Assembly (NCBI GenBank): GCA_947628175.1
Contig: CANQZA010000007.1
Span: forward strand, 1 to 54,465
DNA: 54,465 bases
Source: an uncultured Clostridia bacterium
Lineage (GTDB): Bacteria > Bacillota > Clostridia > Oscillospirales > Acutalibacteraceae
Direction: 5' to 3'
Positions 32,877-42,647 of this stretch are shown piece after piece. The notes under the pieces were generated by a model that had not been told where the DNA came from, searched no databases, and worked only from the letters and a program-made list of their open reading frames with translations. Every line of letters begins with the position of its first letter. Within the stretch, counting starts at the first letter, position 1. The position numbers and the translations under genes were made by a program.

Positions 32877-34304
32877 CTATTCACAAAAGAAATCCATTAT
32901 TCCTTTTTTTCTGCTCAGTATCCGGTCAAAATGATCTATATACTCATACGGATACTTATAATTATATATTCTTTCAATTCTGCCGGTATTCTGATTTTTC
33001 AATTTAATAACCGCGCCCGCGCCGACGGACAAAACCGTATGTGTCTCGTCCATCATAAAAACATTATAAAGACAGTCCTTATTCTTTTTGCACCAGCCCA
33101 CATTCTCAAGATTGCCCACAGATTTTGACTGACGGTACATATAATAGGGATGATAGCCGTTTTCATCAAGAACCATGTTTGCATAATTGACCATGCGGCA
33201 AGCAACGAAGCGGTTTTTAAAATCAAAGTCTTTATCACGCGTAGCCATATAAGAAGAGGATTTGAGCGCAAGGGTATGTACAGTTATTGATTCTGCACCC
33301 ATATCCATTGCAGTGGATATACTGTTTTCAAATGAGTCAGTATCATCGCCGGGAAGCCCTGCTATCAGGTCCATATTTATATTATCAAATCCGCACTTTC
33401 TGGCGAGGTCAAATGCCTCTGCTGTTTGGTGTGCAGTATGATGCCTGCCTATCGTCTCAAGCACCCTGTCATTAAACGACTGCGGATTTATGCTGATTCT
33501 GCCGACACCCGCGTTTTTCAAAACCAAAAGCTTATCCTGCGTTATGGTATCAGGGCGTCCTGCTTCAACCGTGTATTCTCTGACAGTTGACAAATCAAAA
33601 TGACTTTCAACCGCATCAAGAAGCCGTTTTAAATCATCAGCATCAAGCGAAGTGGGAGTACCTCCTCCGAAGTATACCGTTTCCAGTCTGAGTCCGAGCG
33701 CGTCCGCTATTTTTGAAGTTTCCTTGATTTCCTCTATAAGAAGGGCAATATACGGCTTGATCAGCTTTTTTGTTCTCTCTATTGAATGGGATACAAAAGA
33801 GCAGTAAGAGCATCTTGTGGGGCAAAACGGTATGGATATATACAGAGAAAAAGAATTTTTACGGGACAGAGCGATGATTTTATTTTCGTGCTTCATAACA
33901 TTTACCGCAAGGTCGGTTTTTTCTTTTGAAACAAGAAAAACCTTTTCAAAATAATCCCGCGCGCCCTGCTCACCCATTTTCTCATAAAAACGGTGCATGA
34001 GCTTTGCCGGGCGGACTCCGAAAAGAATACCCCACTCAGGATAAAAATTCGTAAGCTCCGACAGAGTTGTGTACAGCAGAACTGACATAGCTGTTGCTTC
34101 ATCCTCGCCGTTTTTTAAGATATGAACTTTTTCAACGCTCCTGCCAAAAGCTTTTGCGTAAACGGAAAATGTGTCCCCTGTCTTCTTTGTTTCAACCGAA
34201 ATTTCATCGTCTCCTGCCTGTCTGATTTTTTCAAACGGAAAAAAGACAGTGCAAAGATTTTTCATATCATACTCAAAATCGTGGTTACTTACTTTTAAAA
34301 TCAT
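32877..34304 (-). CDS. hemZ: Radical SAM coproporphyrinogen III oxidase-like protein HemZ
   Basis: A 475-residue radical SAM enzyme of the HemZ group. About 150 N-terminal residues (FGVRPAKLMHRF) precede the cluster motif CPTRCSYCSF (about residues 160-168), then YFGGGTPTSL, the SAM-contacting VEAGRPDT and NMDLIAGLPGD, with a C-terminal HemN-like part (HPYYMYRQSKSVGNLENVGWC). HemZ is named for anaerobic coproporphyrinogen decarboxylation, but activity in strict anaerobes without a full haem pathway is uncertain. AGGAA precedes ATG 34304, 8 bases after the MBL gene. Confidence 0.88.
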   Translation of the reverse strand: MILKVSNHDFEYDMKNLCTVFFPFEKIRQAGDDEISVETKKTGDTFSVYAKAFGRSVEKVHILKNGEDEATAMSVLLYTTLSELTNFYPEWGILFGVRPAKLMHRFYEKMGEQGARDYFEKVFLVSKEKTDLAVNVMKHENKIIALSRKNSFSLYISIPFCPTRCSYCSFVSHSIERTKKLIKPYIALLIEEIKETSKIADALGLRLETVYFGGGTPTSLDADDLKRLLDAVESHFDLSTVREYTVEAGRPDTITQDKLLVLKNAGVGRISINPQSFNDRVLETIGRHHTAHQTAEAFDLARKCGFDNINMDLIAGLPGDDTDSFENSISTAMDMGAESITVHTLALKSSSYMATRDKDFDFKNRFVACRMVNYANMVLDENGYHPYYMYRQSKSVGNLENVGWCKKNKDCLYNVFMMDETHTVLSVGAGAVIKLKNQNTGRIERIYNYKYPYEYIDHFDRILSRKKGIMDFFCE

Positions 34305-34312
34305 AGAAATTC

Positions 34313-34927
34313 CTATTTCATATAAGGATTGTTGGCTCTTTCAAAATCAAGTTTTGAGAATCTGTCATGGCCCGGATAAACAGTATAATCGCCATTCAAA
34401 GAGGCAATTTTTTTAAGGCTCTGGAGCATCTGCGTTTCAGATCCCCCTGGGAAATCGGTTCGACCGCAGGAACAAAAGAACAGCGTATCTCCTGTAAACA
34501 ATTTGTCATCGCACAGATAACATACGCCTCCCTTTGTATGGCCGGGAGTTTTTATCACCTTTATTATGCTTTCGCCAAGAGCGATTTCATCGCCGTCCGA
34601 TACAAGTATATCTGCCGTTACATCATTTTGCTCACTGCCGCAAAAAACGGCAAGACTGTGGCGTGAAGACGACAGCATAGGTTCGTCCTCACGGCTTATA
34701 ACGACTTTTGCGCCTGTCTCTTCCTTTATTCCCTTTACCCCGGTGATATGGTCAAAATGACCGTGTGTGAGAAAAATATACGATAAATCGGCACCTTCTA
34801 TAAATTTCTTCATTTTATCGCTGCACTCCGTACAGTCAATAAGAGCGGACAATCTGCTTGCCTCATCAGTTATAAGATAACAATTATTTTCAAGACTGCC
34901 GAAAACGGCATATTTTACAGATAACAT
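34313..34927 (-). CDS. MBL-fold metallohydrolase (glyoxalase II/YqgX-like)
   Basis: A 204-residue metallo-beta-lactamase-fold hydrolase. Zinc ligands are in THGHFDHITG, TPGHTKGG, FTGDTLF and VYPGHD. The length equals the YqgX-type proteins of Firmicutes, related to hydroxyacylglutathione hydrolase but lacking the C-terminal substrate-binding helices. ATG 34927 directly abuts the dtd stop. In the recJ-relA-dtd neighbourhood this gene is conserved, yet its physiological substrate is unknown. Confidence 0.9.
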   Translation of the reverse strand: MLSVKYAVFGSLENNCYLITDEASRLSALIDCTECSDKMKKFIEGADLSYIFLTHGHFDHITGVKGIKEETGAKVVISREDEPMLSSSRHSLAVFCGSEQNDVTADILVSDGDEIALGESIIKVIKTPGHTKGGVCYLCDDKLFTGDTLFFCSCGRTDFPGGSETQMLQSLKKIASLNGDYTVYPGHDRFSKLDFERANNPYMK

Positions 34928-35380
34928 CTATTTCAAATCCTCACTGTCAAGAATAATGGTAACAGGACCGTCATTGAGAAGACTGACTTTCATATCAGCA
35001 CCGAAGACACCTGTATCAACCTTTTTTACACCCGATTTTGTAAGCTCTGATAAAAAATACGCATAAAGCGTATTTGCCTCATCAGGAGAAGCCGACGGTG
35101 TAAAGCTCGGTCGCCGCCCGTGTGAACAGTCGGCACACAATGTAAACTGTGACACAACAAGAATTTCACCGCCTATATCCAGACAGGACAAATTCATCTT
35201 CCGGTTTTCATCCTCAAAGATACGAAGAACCGGAATTTTTTTCACGAGCTTATCTGCGTCATTTTTTGTATCTCCGCGGCAGACGCCGAGAAGAATCAGC
35301 AGTCCGTGCGATATCGAACCGACTGTTTTGCCGTCAACATCTACGGATGCGCTGCTCACTCTTTGAATGACCGCTTTCAT
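34928..35380 (-). CDS. dtd: D-aminoacyl-tRNA deacylase
   Basis: A 150-residue Dtd homodimer subunit that removes D-amino acids (and Gly from tRNA-Ala) from tRNA. It starts MKAVIQRVSSASVDVDG; the cross-subunit catalytic motifs are VVSQFTLCAD and LLNDGPVTIILDS, with GRRPSFTPSA between. The start overlaps the relA stop by 4 bases (ATGA). Confidence 0.96.
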   Translation of the reverse strand: MKAVIQRVSSASVDVDGKTVGSISHGLLILLGVCRGDTKNDADKLVKKIPVLRIFEDENRKMNLSCLDIGGEILVVSQFTLCADCSHGRRPSFTPSASPDEANTLYAYFLSELTKSGVKKVDTGVFGADMKVSLLNDGPVTIILDSEDLK

Positions 35381-37584
35381 AGATCCGCACTTCTTTCAAT
35401 ATGATATACGCCCTCAATCTTTTTAAGTGTTTTTGCAACCGAATCGAGGTGTTCTCTGGAATTAACCGAAATTGTCATCGTAGTCAGACAGTTCCCGTCA
35501 TTAATGGGGCGCGCATTGATGGAAAAAATCTTTACATGTGAATTCGCCATTTTAGCAGTTATATCAAGAACAAGTCCGTCACGGTCTACTGCATACACAT
35601 CAATGGTTGACCTTGCCTCTATCCGCACTTTATCATTCCAATGCGCTCTTACCCACCGCTCCGGCTCAGGAGAATTCTTTATATCTGACGGAACATTTAC
35701 GCAGTCGCGCCTGTGAATCGTGAGTCCTGTTCCGCGATTGATGAAACCGATTATTTTTTCACCCGGTATGGGTGAGCAGCATCTTGCCATTTTTATAAGG
35801 CAGTTATCAATACCTTCTACAATAACGCCTGTGCTGCTGCTTTTGGAGGTCTGCCTGCTTTTGGAAGCGTCAGAATGTTTTTGAACAGTCGTATCTTTCG
35901 GTCTCCAATTGCGGTTATATTCGTCCTTGATTCCCGGAATCATTCTTGTTATTTGCAGACCGCCGTAACCGACAGCGGCATAGAAGTCATCAAGGCTTGC
36001 GCAGTGCTGTTTTTCAGCAATTTTATTCAAAAACGCGTCATAGTCATCGGTCTCAAGACGGATGAAATTCCTTTTCAGTTCACGCTCCACCTCTGCTTTG
36101 CCCTGAATAATATTTTCATCCCGCTTTTCTTTTTTGAACCATGAGCGAATTTTACTTCTTGCCTCGCCCGTTGTGACAATATTAAGCCAGTCTCTGCTGG
36201 GTCCCTTCCCCTGCTGGTTAGAGGTGAGAATTTCAATGATTTCACCGGTCTTAACCTTATAATCAAGATTTACGATTTTGCCGTTGACTTTTGCGCCGAC
36301 CATTTTATTGCCAACGGCAGAATGAATTGCATATGCAAAATCTATAACGGTTGCACCCTTGGGAAGAGATTTTACATCACCCTTGGGTGTAAACACATAA
36401 ACCTCTTCAACGGATAAATCGCCTTTTATATTGGATACAAGCTCCTCCGGATTATCTGATTCATTACCCGTTTCAAGCATGCGGTGAATCCACTCAAGAC
36501 GGCTGTCAATATTATCCTTGCCGCCTTTGCCGAGCTTATATTTCCAGTGTGCGGCGATACCGTATTCAGCGGTTCTGTGCATATCCCAAGTACGAATCTG
36601 AATTTCAAACGGGATTCCCGAGTCGGAAAGAACAGTTGTATGAAGAGACTGATACATATTGGGCTTGGGCATGGAAATATAATCTTTAAACCTGCCCGGA
36701 AGAGGTTTGAACATATCATGGACAATTCCAAGTGCATTATAACAGTCAATCATCGTATTCACAATAATTCTGACGGCGTAGATGTCAAAAATTTGTTCAA
36801 AGTTCTTTCCTTTAATGTAAACCTTTCTGAAAATACCGTGAACCGATTTAACCCTGGAGGTTATCTGGACATTCTCCATTACAGGTGTGATTCTTGCGCT
36901 TATTTTTTCGGTGATGTCATTGAGAAAACGCTCTCCCTGATCCTTTTTCATTGAGAGGTTTTTTTCAATTTCCTTGTAAGCAATAGGATCAAGATAGTAA
37001 ATCGCCAGATCCTCAAGTTCTTCTTTGATCGGTCTGATACCTAATCTGTGCGCAATCGGAGCGTAAATCTCAAGCGTTTCAAGACTCTTTTCTCTCTGCT
37101 TATATTCAGGCATATGCTGCAATGTGCGCATATTGTGAAGTCTGTCGCAGAGTTTGATGATAATAACTCTGACATCTTCATTCATTGCCATAAACATCTT
37201 GCGTATGTTTTCGGCTTGAACCTCCTCTCTCGTAGAAAGAGGTATCTGACCGAGCTTTGTAACGCCGTCTACAAGAAGAGCAACATCTCCTCCGAATTCC
37301 TTTCGGATATAATCAATGGTATATTCTGTATCCTCAACAACATCGTGGAGAAGCGCGCCGATTATGCACTCATTATCCATACCGAGTTTAAACAGAATTT
37401 TGGCAACGGCAACCGGGTGCATGATATACGGCTCACCTGAACGGCGGTATTGGTTTTTATGTGCCTCGTGTGCAAGATTATATGCCTTTTCAATTTTATC
37501 TGCATCGTACTGGGAATTGTTTTTTATTTCGTTAAAAAAGGATTTAAAGCCGTCATCATATTCTTTTTCCATTGTATCATTCAA
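35377..37584 (-). CDS. relA: Bifunctional (p)ppGpp synthetase/hydrolase RelA/SpoT
   Basis: A 735-residue long RSH enzyme that makes and degrades the alarmone (p)ppGpp. The HD hydrolase domain is intact (YIMHPVAVAKIL, ALLHDVVEDT), the synthetase domain has RVKSVHGIFRKVY, KPNMYQSLHTTV and EIQIRTWDMH, followed by TGS (VFTPKGDVKSLPKGATVIDFAYA in two parts), a zinc-finger-like region (RCCSPIPGEKIIGF) and a C-terminal ACT domain. The TTG start at 37584 has AGGGAAG at good spacing; ATG 37572 has none. It overlaps recJ by 8 bases. Confidence 0.95.
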   Translation of the reverse strand: MNDTMEKEYDDGFKSFFNEIKNNSQYDADKIEKAYNLAHEAHKNQYRRSGEPYIMHPVAVAKILFKLGMDNECIIGALLHDVVEDTEYTIDYIRKEFGGDVALLVDGVTKLGQIPLSTREEVQAENIRKMFMAMNEDVRVIIIKLCDRLHNMRTLQHMPEYKQREKSLETLEIYAPIAHRLGIRPIKEELEDLAIYYLDPIAYKEIEKNLSMKKDQGERFLNDITEKISARITPVMENVQITSRVKSVHGIFRKVYIKGKNFEQIFDIYAVRIIVNTMIDCYNALGIVHDMFKPLPGRFKDYISMPKPNMYQSLHTTVLSDSGIPFEIQIRTWDMHRTAEYGIAAHWKYKLGKGGKDNIDSRLEWIHRMLETGNESDNPEELVSNIKGDLSVEEVYVFTPKGDVKSLPKGATVIDFAYAIHSAVGNKMVGAKVNGKIVNLDYKVKTGEIIEILTSNQQGKGPSRDWLNIVTTGEARSKIRSWFKKEKRDENIIQGKAEVERELKRNFIRLETDDYDAFLNKIAEKQHCASLDDFYAAVGYGGLQITRMIPGIKDEYNRNWRPKDTTVQKHSDASKSRQTSKSSSTGVIVEGIDNCLIKMARCCSPIPGEKIIGFINRGTGLTIHRRDCVNVPSDIKNSPEPERWVRAHWNDKVRIEARSTIDVYAVDRDGLVLDITAKMANSHVKIFSINARPINDGNCLTTMTISVNSREHLDSVAKTLKKIEGVYHIERSADL

Positions 37585-39604
37585 TTTCGAGTCTTCCCTT
37601 CAAGGCTTTCATGACGCCTGTATTTTCAAGATCCGCCTTTTGACTTACCGGATTGACTGTTATTTTTTTATCCGCAGATATCAATCCCGCTTCACAAAAG
37701 GCGTCAAGGGCAAAGCGCATCTGACCGTAAGTTACACCCTTAAGGCAGAAATACAAATCATCATATGAGAAATTCCAGCCGTTATTATCCCTGATAAATC
37801 TGTAAACCGCAGAGCAGGCGGCTCTGTCGGGGTACATTTTTGTTTTGTTTTTTTCTCCGGCAACAAAAAGCTGATAATCTGACTTCTCTGCAAAAAATGT
37901 ATTTTCATCCATTCCGTTTTTGCGTATGTCAACAGCGCATATTGAAATATAATATTTTCCCTTATAAAAATTCTTTGAAATTCTTACAGCAAAATCAAGA
38001 ATATCCCCTTGCCTGTACGGAAATTCATCTTCCCTCACTCCGAATTTCACTATACGAAAGATTTTTCCCTTTTTCTGCGCTTCTATGCGTATATGCTTAC
38101 CGTCACCTATAGGTGTTACAGAACAAAGCGTCATATTATACAACCCGAAGAGCGGCTTTGGATTATCTGCGCCGTAAGGCTCGAGCACAGCAAGATTATC
38201 AGCAAAATCCGTCGTGAGATAAAAGGGCGATATTCTGCAATCTATATGAAGCGTCTCAACAGGCATTACGGGATATTTATTCTTTGCATATTCATTGATA
38301 CGCTTTCTGAATAAGTCAATATCACAGCTTTTAAGACCGAAGCCCGCTGCGAGCGGATGACCTCCGAAATGAGTCGTCAGATCCGAGCAGGATGAAATGG
38401 CTTCATATATATTAAAGCCTTCCACACTTCTCGCAGACGCAATCGCATTGCCGTCGTCGTCTGTACTGATAACAATTGAAGGCTTTGAATAATTCTCCAC
38501 AATATGTGATGCGGCAATTCCGATAACGCCCTTATGATAATTTGCACCCTTAACAACAATGACTCTCTGCCCGGCAAGAGAAGGATTTTGCTCTATTTGT
38601 AATTTTATATCATCAACCATGTTTGACTCCACCTCATGGCGGTGGGCATTTTCCGTATTAAGCTGCTGAGCCATAAAACGAGCCTGCTCATAATCGTCGC
38701 ATAAGAGAAGTTCAAGCGCTTTATCGGGATTATCCATACGCCCCGCGGCATTTATCCTCGGGCAAAGCTGAAACGCGACATCACCGGCCCCCATGTAGCT
38801 GTCCTCGGAACCTGCCGCCCTTTTTAAAGCCGCAATGGAAATTCTTGAGTCTTCGTTTATAAGTTTAAGTCCCGCTTTTACAAGGCCCCTGTTTTCATCT
38901 TTAAGAGAAACAATATCGCCTATCGTTCCGATTGCGACAAGATCTGCATACTGCTCAAGCATATCCTCAACCTCTCCGCCGTAAACGGCGCAGGCAAGCT
39001 TGAAGGCGATACCGACTCCTGCAAAATCACGAAATCTAATATGATTATCTTCACGGTGAGGATTGATAACGGCACATGCTTTTGGCAGCCTGTCGCCTAT
39101 CTGATGGTGGTCGGTGACAATCAGTTCCATACCGAGCGAATAAATATATTCCGCCTCATCAAAAGAAGAAATACCGTTATCAACCGTTATAATCAAAGCT
39201 GTTCCCTGCTGCTTAATTCTGTCTATAGCATCACGGTTCATTCCGTAGCCGTCTGTCAGACGGTTCGGAATGAAATATGTAACATCAGCGCCAAGGCTTT
39301 CCATAAAAGTGAAAAGAAGGGCAGTAGAAGTAACACCATCGCAATCGTAGTCACCGTAAATGCAGATTTTTTCATTTTCATCAAGAGCCCTGTTGATTCT
39401 CTCAACAGCTTTATCCATATCCTTTAACGAAAAAGGAGACGAAAATGCACAGCCCGGTGACAAAAAGTCCGAGGCTGTCAGTTGATTGTCTATCCCCCTT
39501 GAAACAAGCAAAAAAGCTACGAGGGGATCCAGATTCAGTTTTTCGCTCAATACCGACGCTTTCTCTTTGTCCCCGTCGGCTATAACCCATTTTTTATAAG
39601 ACAT
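37577..39604 (-). CDS. recJ: Single-stranded-DNA-specific exonuclease RecJ
   Basis: A 675-residue DHH-family 5'-3' ssDNA exonuclease for recombination and repair. Motifs are YGDYDCDGVTSTAL, ITVDNGISSFDEA, VTDHHQIGD, DFAGVGIAFKLA and CPRINAAGRMDNP, with the DHHA1 motif HFGGHPLAAGF and an OB-fold C-terminus. A Bacillus-like extra C-terminal domain is present (FLKGVTYGQMRFAL region). Start ATG 39604 shares one base with the hisE stop. It continues straight into relA. Confidence 0.95.
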   Translation of the reverse strand: MSYKKWVIADGDKEKASVLSEKLNLDPLVAFLLVSRGIDNQLTASDFLSPGCAFSSPFSLKDMDKAVERINRALDENEKICIYGDYDCDGVTSTALLFTFMESLGADVTYFIPNRLTDGYGMNRDAIDRIKQQGTALIITVDNGISSFDEAEYIYSLGMELIVTDHHQIGDRLPKACAVINPHREDNHIRFRDFAGVGIAFKLACAVYGGEVEDMLEQYADLVAIGTIGDIVSLKDENRGLVKAGLKLINEDSRISIAALKRAAGSEDSYMGAGDVAFQLCPRINAAGRMDNPDKALELLLCDDYEQARFMAQQLNTENAHRHEVESNMVDDIKLQIEQNPSLAGQRVIVVKGANYHKGVIGIAASHIVENYSKPSIVISTDDDGNAIASARSVEGFNIYEAISSCSDLTTHFGGHPLAAGFGLKSCDIDLFRKRINEYAKNKYPVMPVETLHIDCRISPFYLTTDFADNLAVLEPYGADNPKPLFGLYNMTLCSVTPIGDGKHIRIEAQKKGKIFRIVKFGVREDEFPYRQGDILDFAVRISKNFYKGKYYISICAVDIRKNGMDENTFFAEKSDYQLFVAGEKNKTKMYPDRAACSAVYRFIRDNNGWNFSYDDLYFCLKGVTYGQMRFALDAFCEAGLISADKKITVNPVSQKADLENTGVMKALKGRLEIE

Positions 39605-39927
39605 TATGTGTTTTTATCCACCACATGAAATTTTTTCAGATTGCCTGATTTCTGCGCTCTTTTTCTGATTTCTTTCTCAACATCTTCAGGCGTGATACCC
39701 TGATTTGCCATCATCACAAGCGTATGATATATCAAATCGGTTATCTCGTACACCGTTTCATCTTTATCATTATTTTTGGCGGCGATGACCATTTCGGTAC
39801 ATTCCTCGCCGACTTTTTTCAAGATTTTATCGATTCCTTTCTCAAAAAGGTAGCAGGTATAAGATCCCTCCTGCTTTTGCTCTCTTCTGGAAAGAATTGT
39901 GTTGTATTCATTCTTTATTAAATCCAT
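39604..39927 (-). CDS. hisE: Phosphoribosyl-ATP pyrophosphatase
   Basis: A 107-residue all-alpha MazG-like enzyme for the second step of histidine synthesis. Key segments are GSYTCYLFEKGIDKILKKVGEE, EMVIAAKN and ITDLIYHTLVMM. AAGGAG lies before ATG 39927, which overlaps the hisI stop by one base. HisE and HisI are separate proteins here rather than the HisIE fusion. Confidence 0.94.
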   Translation of the reverse strand: MDLIKNEYNTILSRREQKQEGSYTCYLFEKGIDKILKKVGEECTEMVIAAKNNDKDETVYEITDLIYHTLVMMANQGITPEDVEKEIRKRAQKSGNLKKFHVVDKNT

Positions 39928-40265
39928 TAAAATTCTCCTTTAATTTCATTGAAAAAGCAGGAATGACTGCCCGTATGGCAGGCAGCGCCCGTCTGTATTA
40001 CTTTTATAAGAAGCGTATCGTCATCACAATCACCGTAAATGGAAACAATCTTCTGAAAATGCCCCGAGGTTGCGCCCTTGTTCCAAAGCTCCTGCCTTGA
40101 ACGCGAATAAAACCAAGTGTACCCTGTTTCGAGTGTTTTTTTCATTGATTCGCGGTTCATATATGCAAGCATAAGCACCTCACCTGTTGAGTTCTCCTGA
40201 ATGATTGCAGGTACCAGCTCCGCTTTTTTAAAATATTTTTCTATTTGAGCATCTGTTATCAACAA
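39927..40265 (-). CDS. hisI: Phosphoribosyl-AMP cyclohydrolase
   Basis: A 112-residue zinc enzyme for the third step of histidine synthesis. It has [41 protein letters not shown], the metal-binding [11 protein letters not shown] and Cys-containing [12 protein letters not shown]. The start is TTG 40265 (or the adjacent TTG), with GGAGGCGGTGAGA ahead, overlapping hisA by 7 bases. Confidence 0.94.
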   Translation of the reverse strand: MLITDAQIEKYFKKAELVPAIIQENSTGEVLMLAYMNRESMKKTLETGYTWFYSRSRQELWNKGATSGHFQKIVSIYGDCDDDTLLIKVIQTGAACHTGSHSCFFNEIKGEF

Positions 40266-40969
40266 ACTCTCACCGCCTCCATTAAATCAAGAGTGCCCTC
40301 ATATATGCTTTTTCCGCATATGGCACCGTAAAGATGCCTGTCACGCAGAGCACATATGTCCGAAATACTTGTCACTCCGCCCGATGCTGTTATATCGCAC
40401 GAAACCGCATTATTGATTTCCTCAAGCTGCTCCAGATTAGGTCCTGACAGTGTACCGTCTCTGCCTATATCCGTAAAAATGATATTTTTTACTCCCGCAT
40501 CCTCCATACGCTTTGCGAGTTCTACAAAATGAATATCACTTTTTTCAACCCAGCCTTCTGTGGCAACAAAGCCGTTTTTTGCATCGATACCGACTGCAAT
40601 AATATCACCGAATTCCCTAACGGCCTCCTTTACAAGGGATGGATTTTTAACGGCTGCCGAACCCAATATGATACGGCTGATACCGTTTTTGACATAATAA
40701 TCAATATCGCCCATTGTTCTGATACCGCCGCCGAGTTCAACCTTAAGCGAAGTTTCTTCAGCCACACGGATAAACACCTTGCTGTTTACCCTTTCCTTTT
40801 TCAGAGAGCCGTCAAGATCCACCATATGTATCCATTCACAGCCTGCATCAGCAAAGCTCAGAGCCGTTTCAAGCGCATCGCAAGCCACCTGCGTTGCTGT
40901 TGAAAAATCGCCCTTACATAATCTTACAGGCTTTCCGTCTATTATATCAATCGCGGGAAAAATAAGCAT
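40259..40969 (-). CDS. hisA: ProFAR isomerase
   Basis: A 236-residue half-barrel-duplicated TIM barrel that isomerises 5'-ProFAR to PRFAR. The catalytic aspartates are in [14 protein letters not shown] and [16 protein letters not shown]; phosphate loops are VELGGGIRT and ITASGGVTS. Residue pattern (not HisF KD start) supports HisA. AGGGGTG precedes ATG 40969, immediately after the hisB stop. Confidence 0.94.
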   Translation of the reverse strand: MLIFPAIDIIDGKPVRLCKGDFSTATQVACDALETALSFADAGCEWIHMVDLDGSLKKERVNSKVFIRVAEETSLKVELGGGIRTMGDIDYYVKNGISRIILGSAAVKNPSLVKEAVREFGDIIAVGIDAKNGFVATEGWVEKSDIHFVELAKRMEDAGVKNIIFTDIGRDGTLSGPNLEQLEEINNAVSCDITASGGVTSISDICALRDRHLYGAICGKSIYEGTLDLMEAVRVC

Positions 40970-41548
40970 TTATAACACCCCTTTTGTTGAGAGAACACCT
41001 GCATTTTCATTTTCAGCCACTGCAATTTTCAGTGCGTGGGCAAATGCCTTAAAAATGGCCTCAATCTCGTGATGGGCATTGATTCCGTAAGGGACCTGAA
41101 TATGAATCGTCATACAGGAATTCATCGCAAAAGCTCTGAAAAATTCTTCTGTTGTACAGGTTTCATAATCACCGCACAGTTCCTGCTCAAACGAAGCTTT
41201 GAATACAAGAAAAGGTCTGTTTGAAATATCAAGCGTGCACACAGCAAGGCTTTCATCCATGGGGACCGAGAAAAAACCGTACCGCTCAATACCGCTCATA
41301 TCACCGAGCGCCTGCTTAAACGCCTTTCCTATCGCAATACCGGTATCCTCAACCGTATGATGCGTGTCAACCTCCAGATCACCTTTCACATACACCTTCA
41401 GTCCAAAACCGCCGTGAACGCCCAGCGCAGTGAGCATATGGTCAAAAAAGCCTATTCCGGTTGATATTTCAACCTCACCGCCGTCAAGATTAAGTTCAAC
41501 GCTGATCTGTGTTTCCTTTGTATTTCTTTCAATCTTTGCACTTCTCAT
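40970..41548 (-). CDS. hisB: Imidazoleglycerol-phosphate dehydratase
   Basis: A 192-residue manganese enzyme, monofunctional (no phosphatase domain). Metal ligands are in GFFDHMLTALGVHGG, VDTHHTVEDTGI, and HHEIEAIFKAFAHAL. AGGAACAG precedes ATG 41548. Between it and hisD lie two non-histidine genes. Confidence 0.95.
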   Translation of the reverse strand: MRSAKIERNTKETQISVELNLDGGEVEISTGIGFFDHMLTALGVHGGFGLKVYVKGDLEVDTHHTVEDTGIAIGKAFKQALGDMSGIERYGFFSVPMDESLAVCTLDISNRPFLVFKASFEQELCGDYETCTTEEFFRAFAMNSCMTIHIQVPYGINAHHEIEAIFKAFAHALKIAVAENENAGVLSTKGVL

Positions 41549-41557
41549 ATCTGTTCC

Positions 41558-41758
41558 TCAATCCTCAAACAGACTGTCCATCAGACTGTTGATATTTTGT
41601 TTTCTTTTATCCGTTTCCGATCGGTCAATCGTAATCGATATTACATCACCCTCAGCAGCGCCTTGCGGCATTACCGCTCTCGGTACATCCGCAAAGCTGC
41701 CTGTGTCTGTTTCACAAACGGCATAGTCGCCCTCAAATCTGTCTATAATGATTTTCAT
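41558..41758 (-). CDS. DUF3006 family protein
   Basis: A 66-residue protein of the DUF3006 family: KIIIDRFEGDYAVCETD, VPRAVMPQGAAEGDVISITID and a charged tail. The family is frequently found beside ComEC-like metallohydrolases, as here (4-base gap). Predicted small beta barrel, cytoplasmic; function unknown. AGGTGA lies 9 bases before ATG 41758. Confidence 0.85.
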   Translation of the reverse strand: MKIIIDRFEGDYAVCETDTGSFADVPRAVMPQGAAEGDVISITIDRSETDKRKQNINSLMDSLFED

Positions 41759-41762
41759 ATGA

Positions 41763-42647
41763 TTATTTCACCTCAATGCTGCTTCCGTCGCTTTCAAATG
41801 TAATATCGCCCATTTTATCGGTACGAAGTATGGATGCTCCAACATTATTCAGACGCTCAAGCGTCTCTTTATGAGGATGTCCGTATGAATTGTCGTTTGA
41901 ACACTCTATAACGACATAATCAGGACTTACCGCTTCAAGAAAAGCCTTGCTCGACGAATATCTGCTTCCGTGATGACCCGCTTTTAACACATCGGCATCC
42001 AGAGCATCATAGCTGCTTTCAAGAAGTTCATTCTCAACGAGCTTTTCCGCATCACCTGTAAACAAAAAGGATGTAGTACCATAAGTTAATTTCATCACCG
42101 CGGAATAATTATTCAGATCGTCATATTTATCGGCAGAAGGAGACAGAAACTTCATTTTCAGACCGCTGTCTGATGTATCAATCTCAACACCTGATCTGAC
42201 AGTTTTTATCTTCAGCCCTTTATCTGCAATGGTCCGCAGCAGATTCTCAAATGTTTTTGTATCGGCAGACACACGGGGCATATAAACATCGCCTACAGAA
42301 AAATTGTCTATAACCTCCGCCATTGCGCCGATATGGTCGGCATGAGGATGTGTGGCAACTACATAATCTATTTTATCATATCCGAGTGAGGTTATTTTAT
42401 CGGTTATCAAGTCTGCGTAGTCGGCCTCACCTGCATCAATAAGCATACATTTTTTATTCGGAAGTTGTATAAACGCACAGTCACCCTGACCGACATCAAT
42501 AAAATGAACAATTAAATGACCGCTGTTGTTTGCAGCAGCTTTGCTGACCGGCGATTTTTCCTCCTCGCCGCCGGTGACTAAGAATATTACTGCAAGCAGT
42601 ATAAAAATAGCAACTGCCGCAAAGGATATATTTTTCTTTTTCATCAT
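41763..42647 (-). CDS. ComEC/Rec2-like extracellular MBL-fold hydrolase
   Basis: A 294-residue metallo-beta-lactamase-fold protein like the soluble C-terminal domain of ComEC. An N-terminal anchor or signal (ISFAAVAIFILLAVIFLVTG) places the enzyme outside the membrane. The catalytic part has VHFIDVGQGDCAFIQ, zinc ligands in ATHPHADHIGA, FTGDAEK and the ComEC-type AGHHGSRYSSS, and GHPHKETLERL. No competence-channel membrane domain is present. ATG 42647 overlaps the hisD stop (ATGATGA). It is probably a nuclease or phosphoesterase; its place in the his operon is odd. Confidence 0.87.
   Translation of the reverse strand: MMKKKNISFAAVAIFILLAVIFLVTGGEEEKSPVSKAAANNSGHLIVHFIDVGQGDCAFIQLPNKKCMLIDAGEADYADLITDKITSLGYDKIDYVVATHPHADHIGAMAEVIDNFSVGDVYMPRVSADTKTFENLLRTIADKGLKIKTVRSGVEIDTSDSGLKMKFLSPSADKYDDLNNYSAVMKLTYGTTSFLFTGDAEKLVENELLESSYDALDADVLKAGHHGSRYSSSKAFLEAVSPDYVVIECSNDNSYGHPHKETLERLNNVGASILRTDKMGDITFESDGSSIEVK

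Noticed and set aside
37561-37572. ATG 37572 as start of relA
   Set aside because: No ribosome site lies before it, while TTG 37584 has AGGGAAG at proper spacing.
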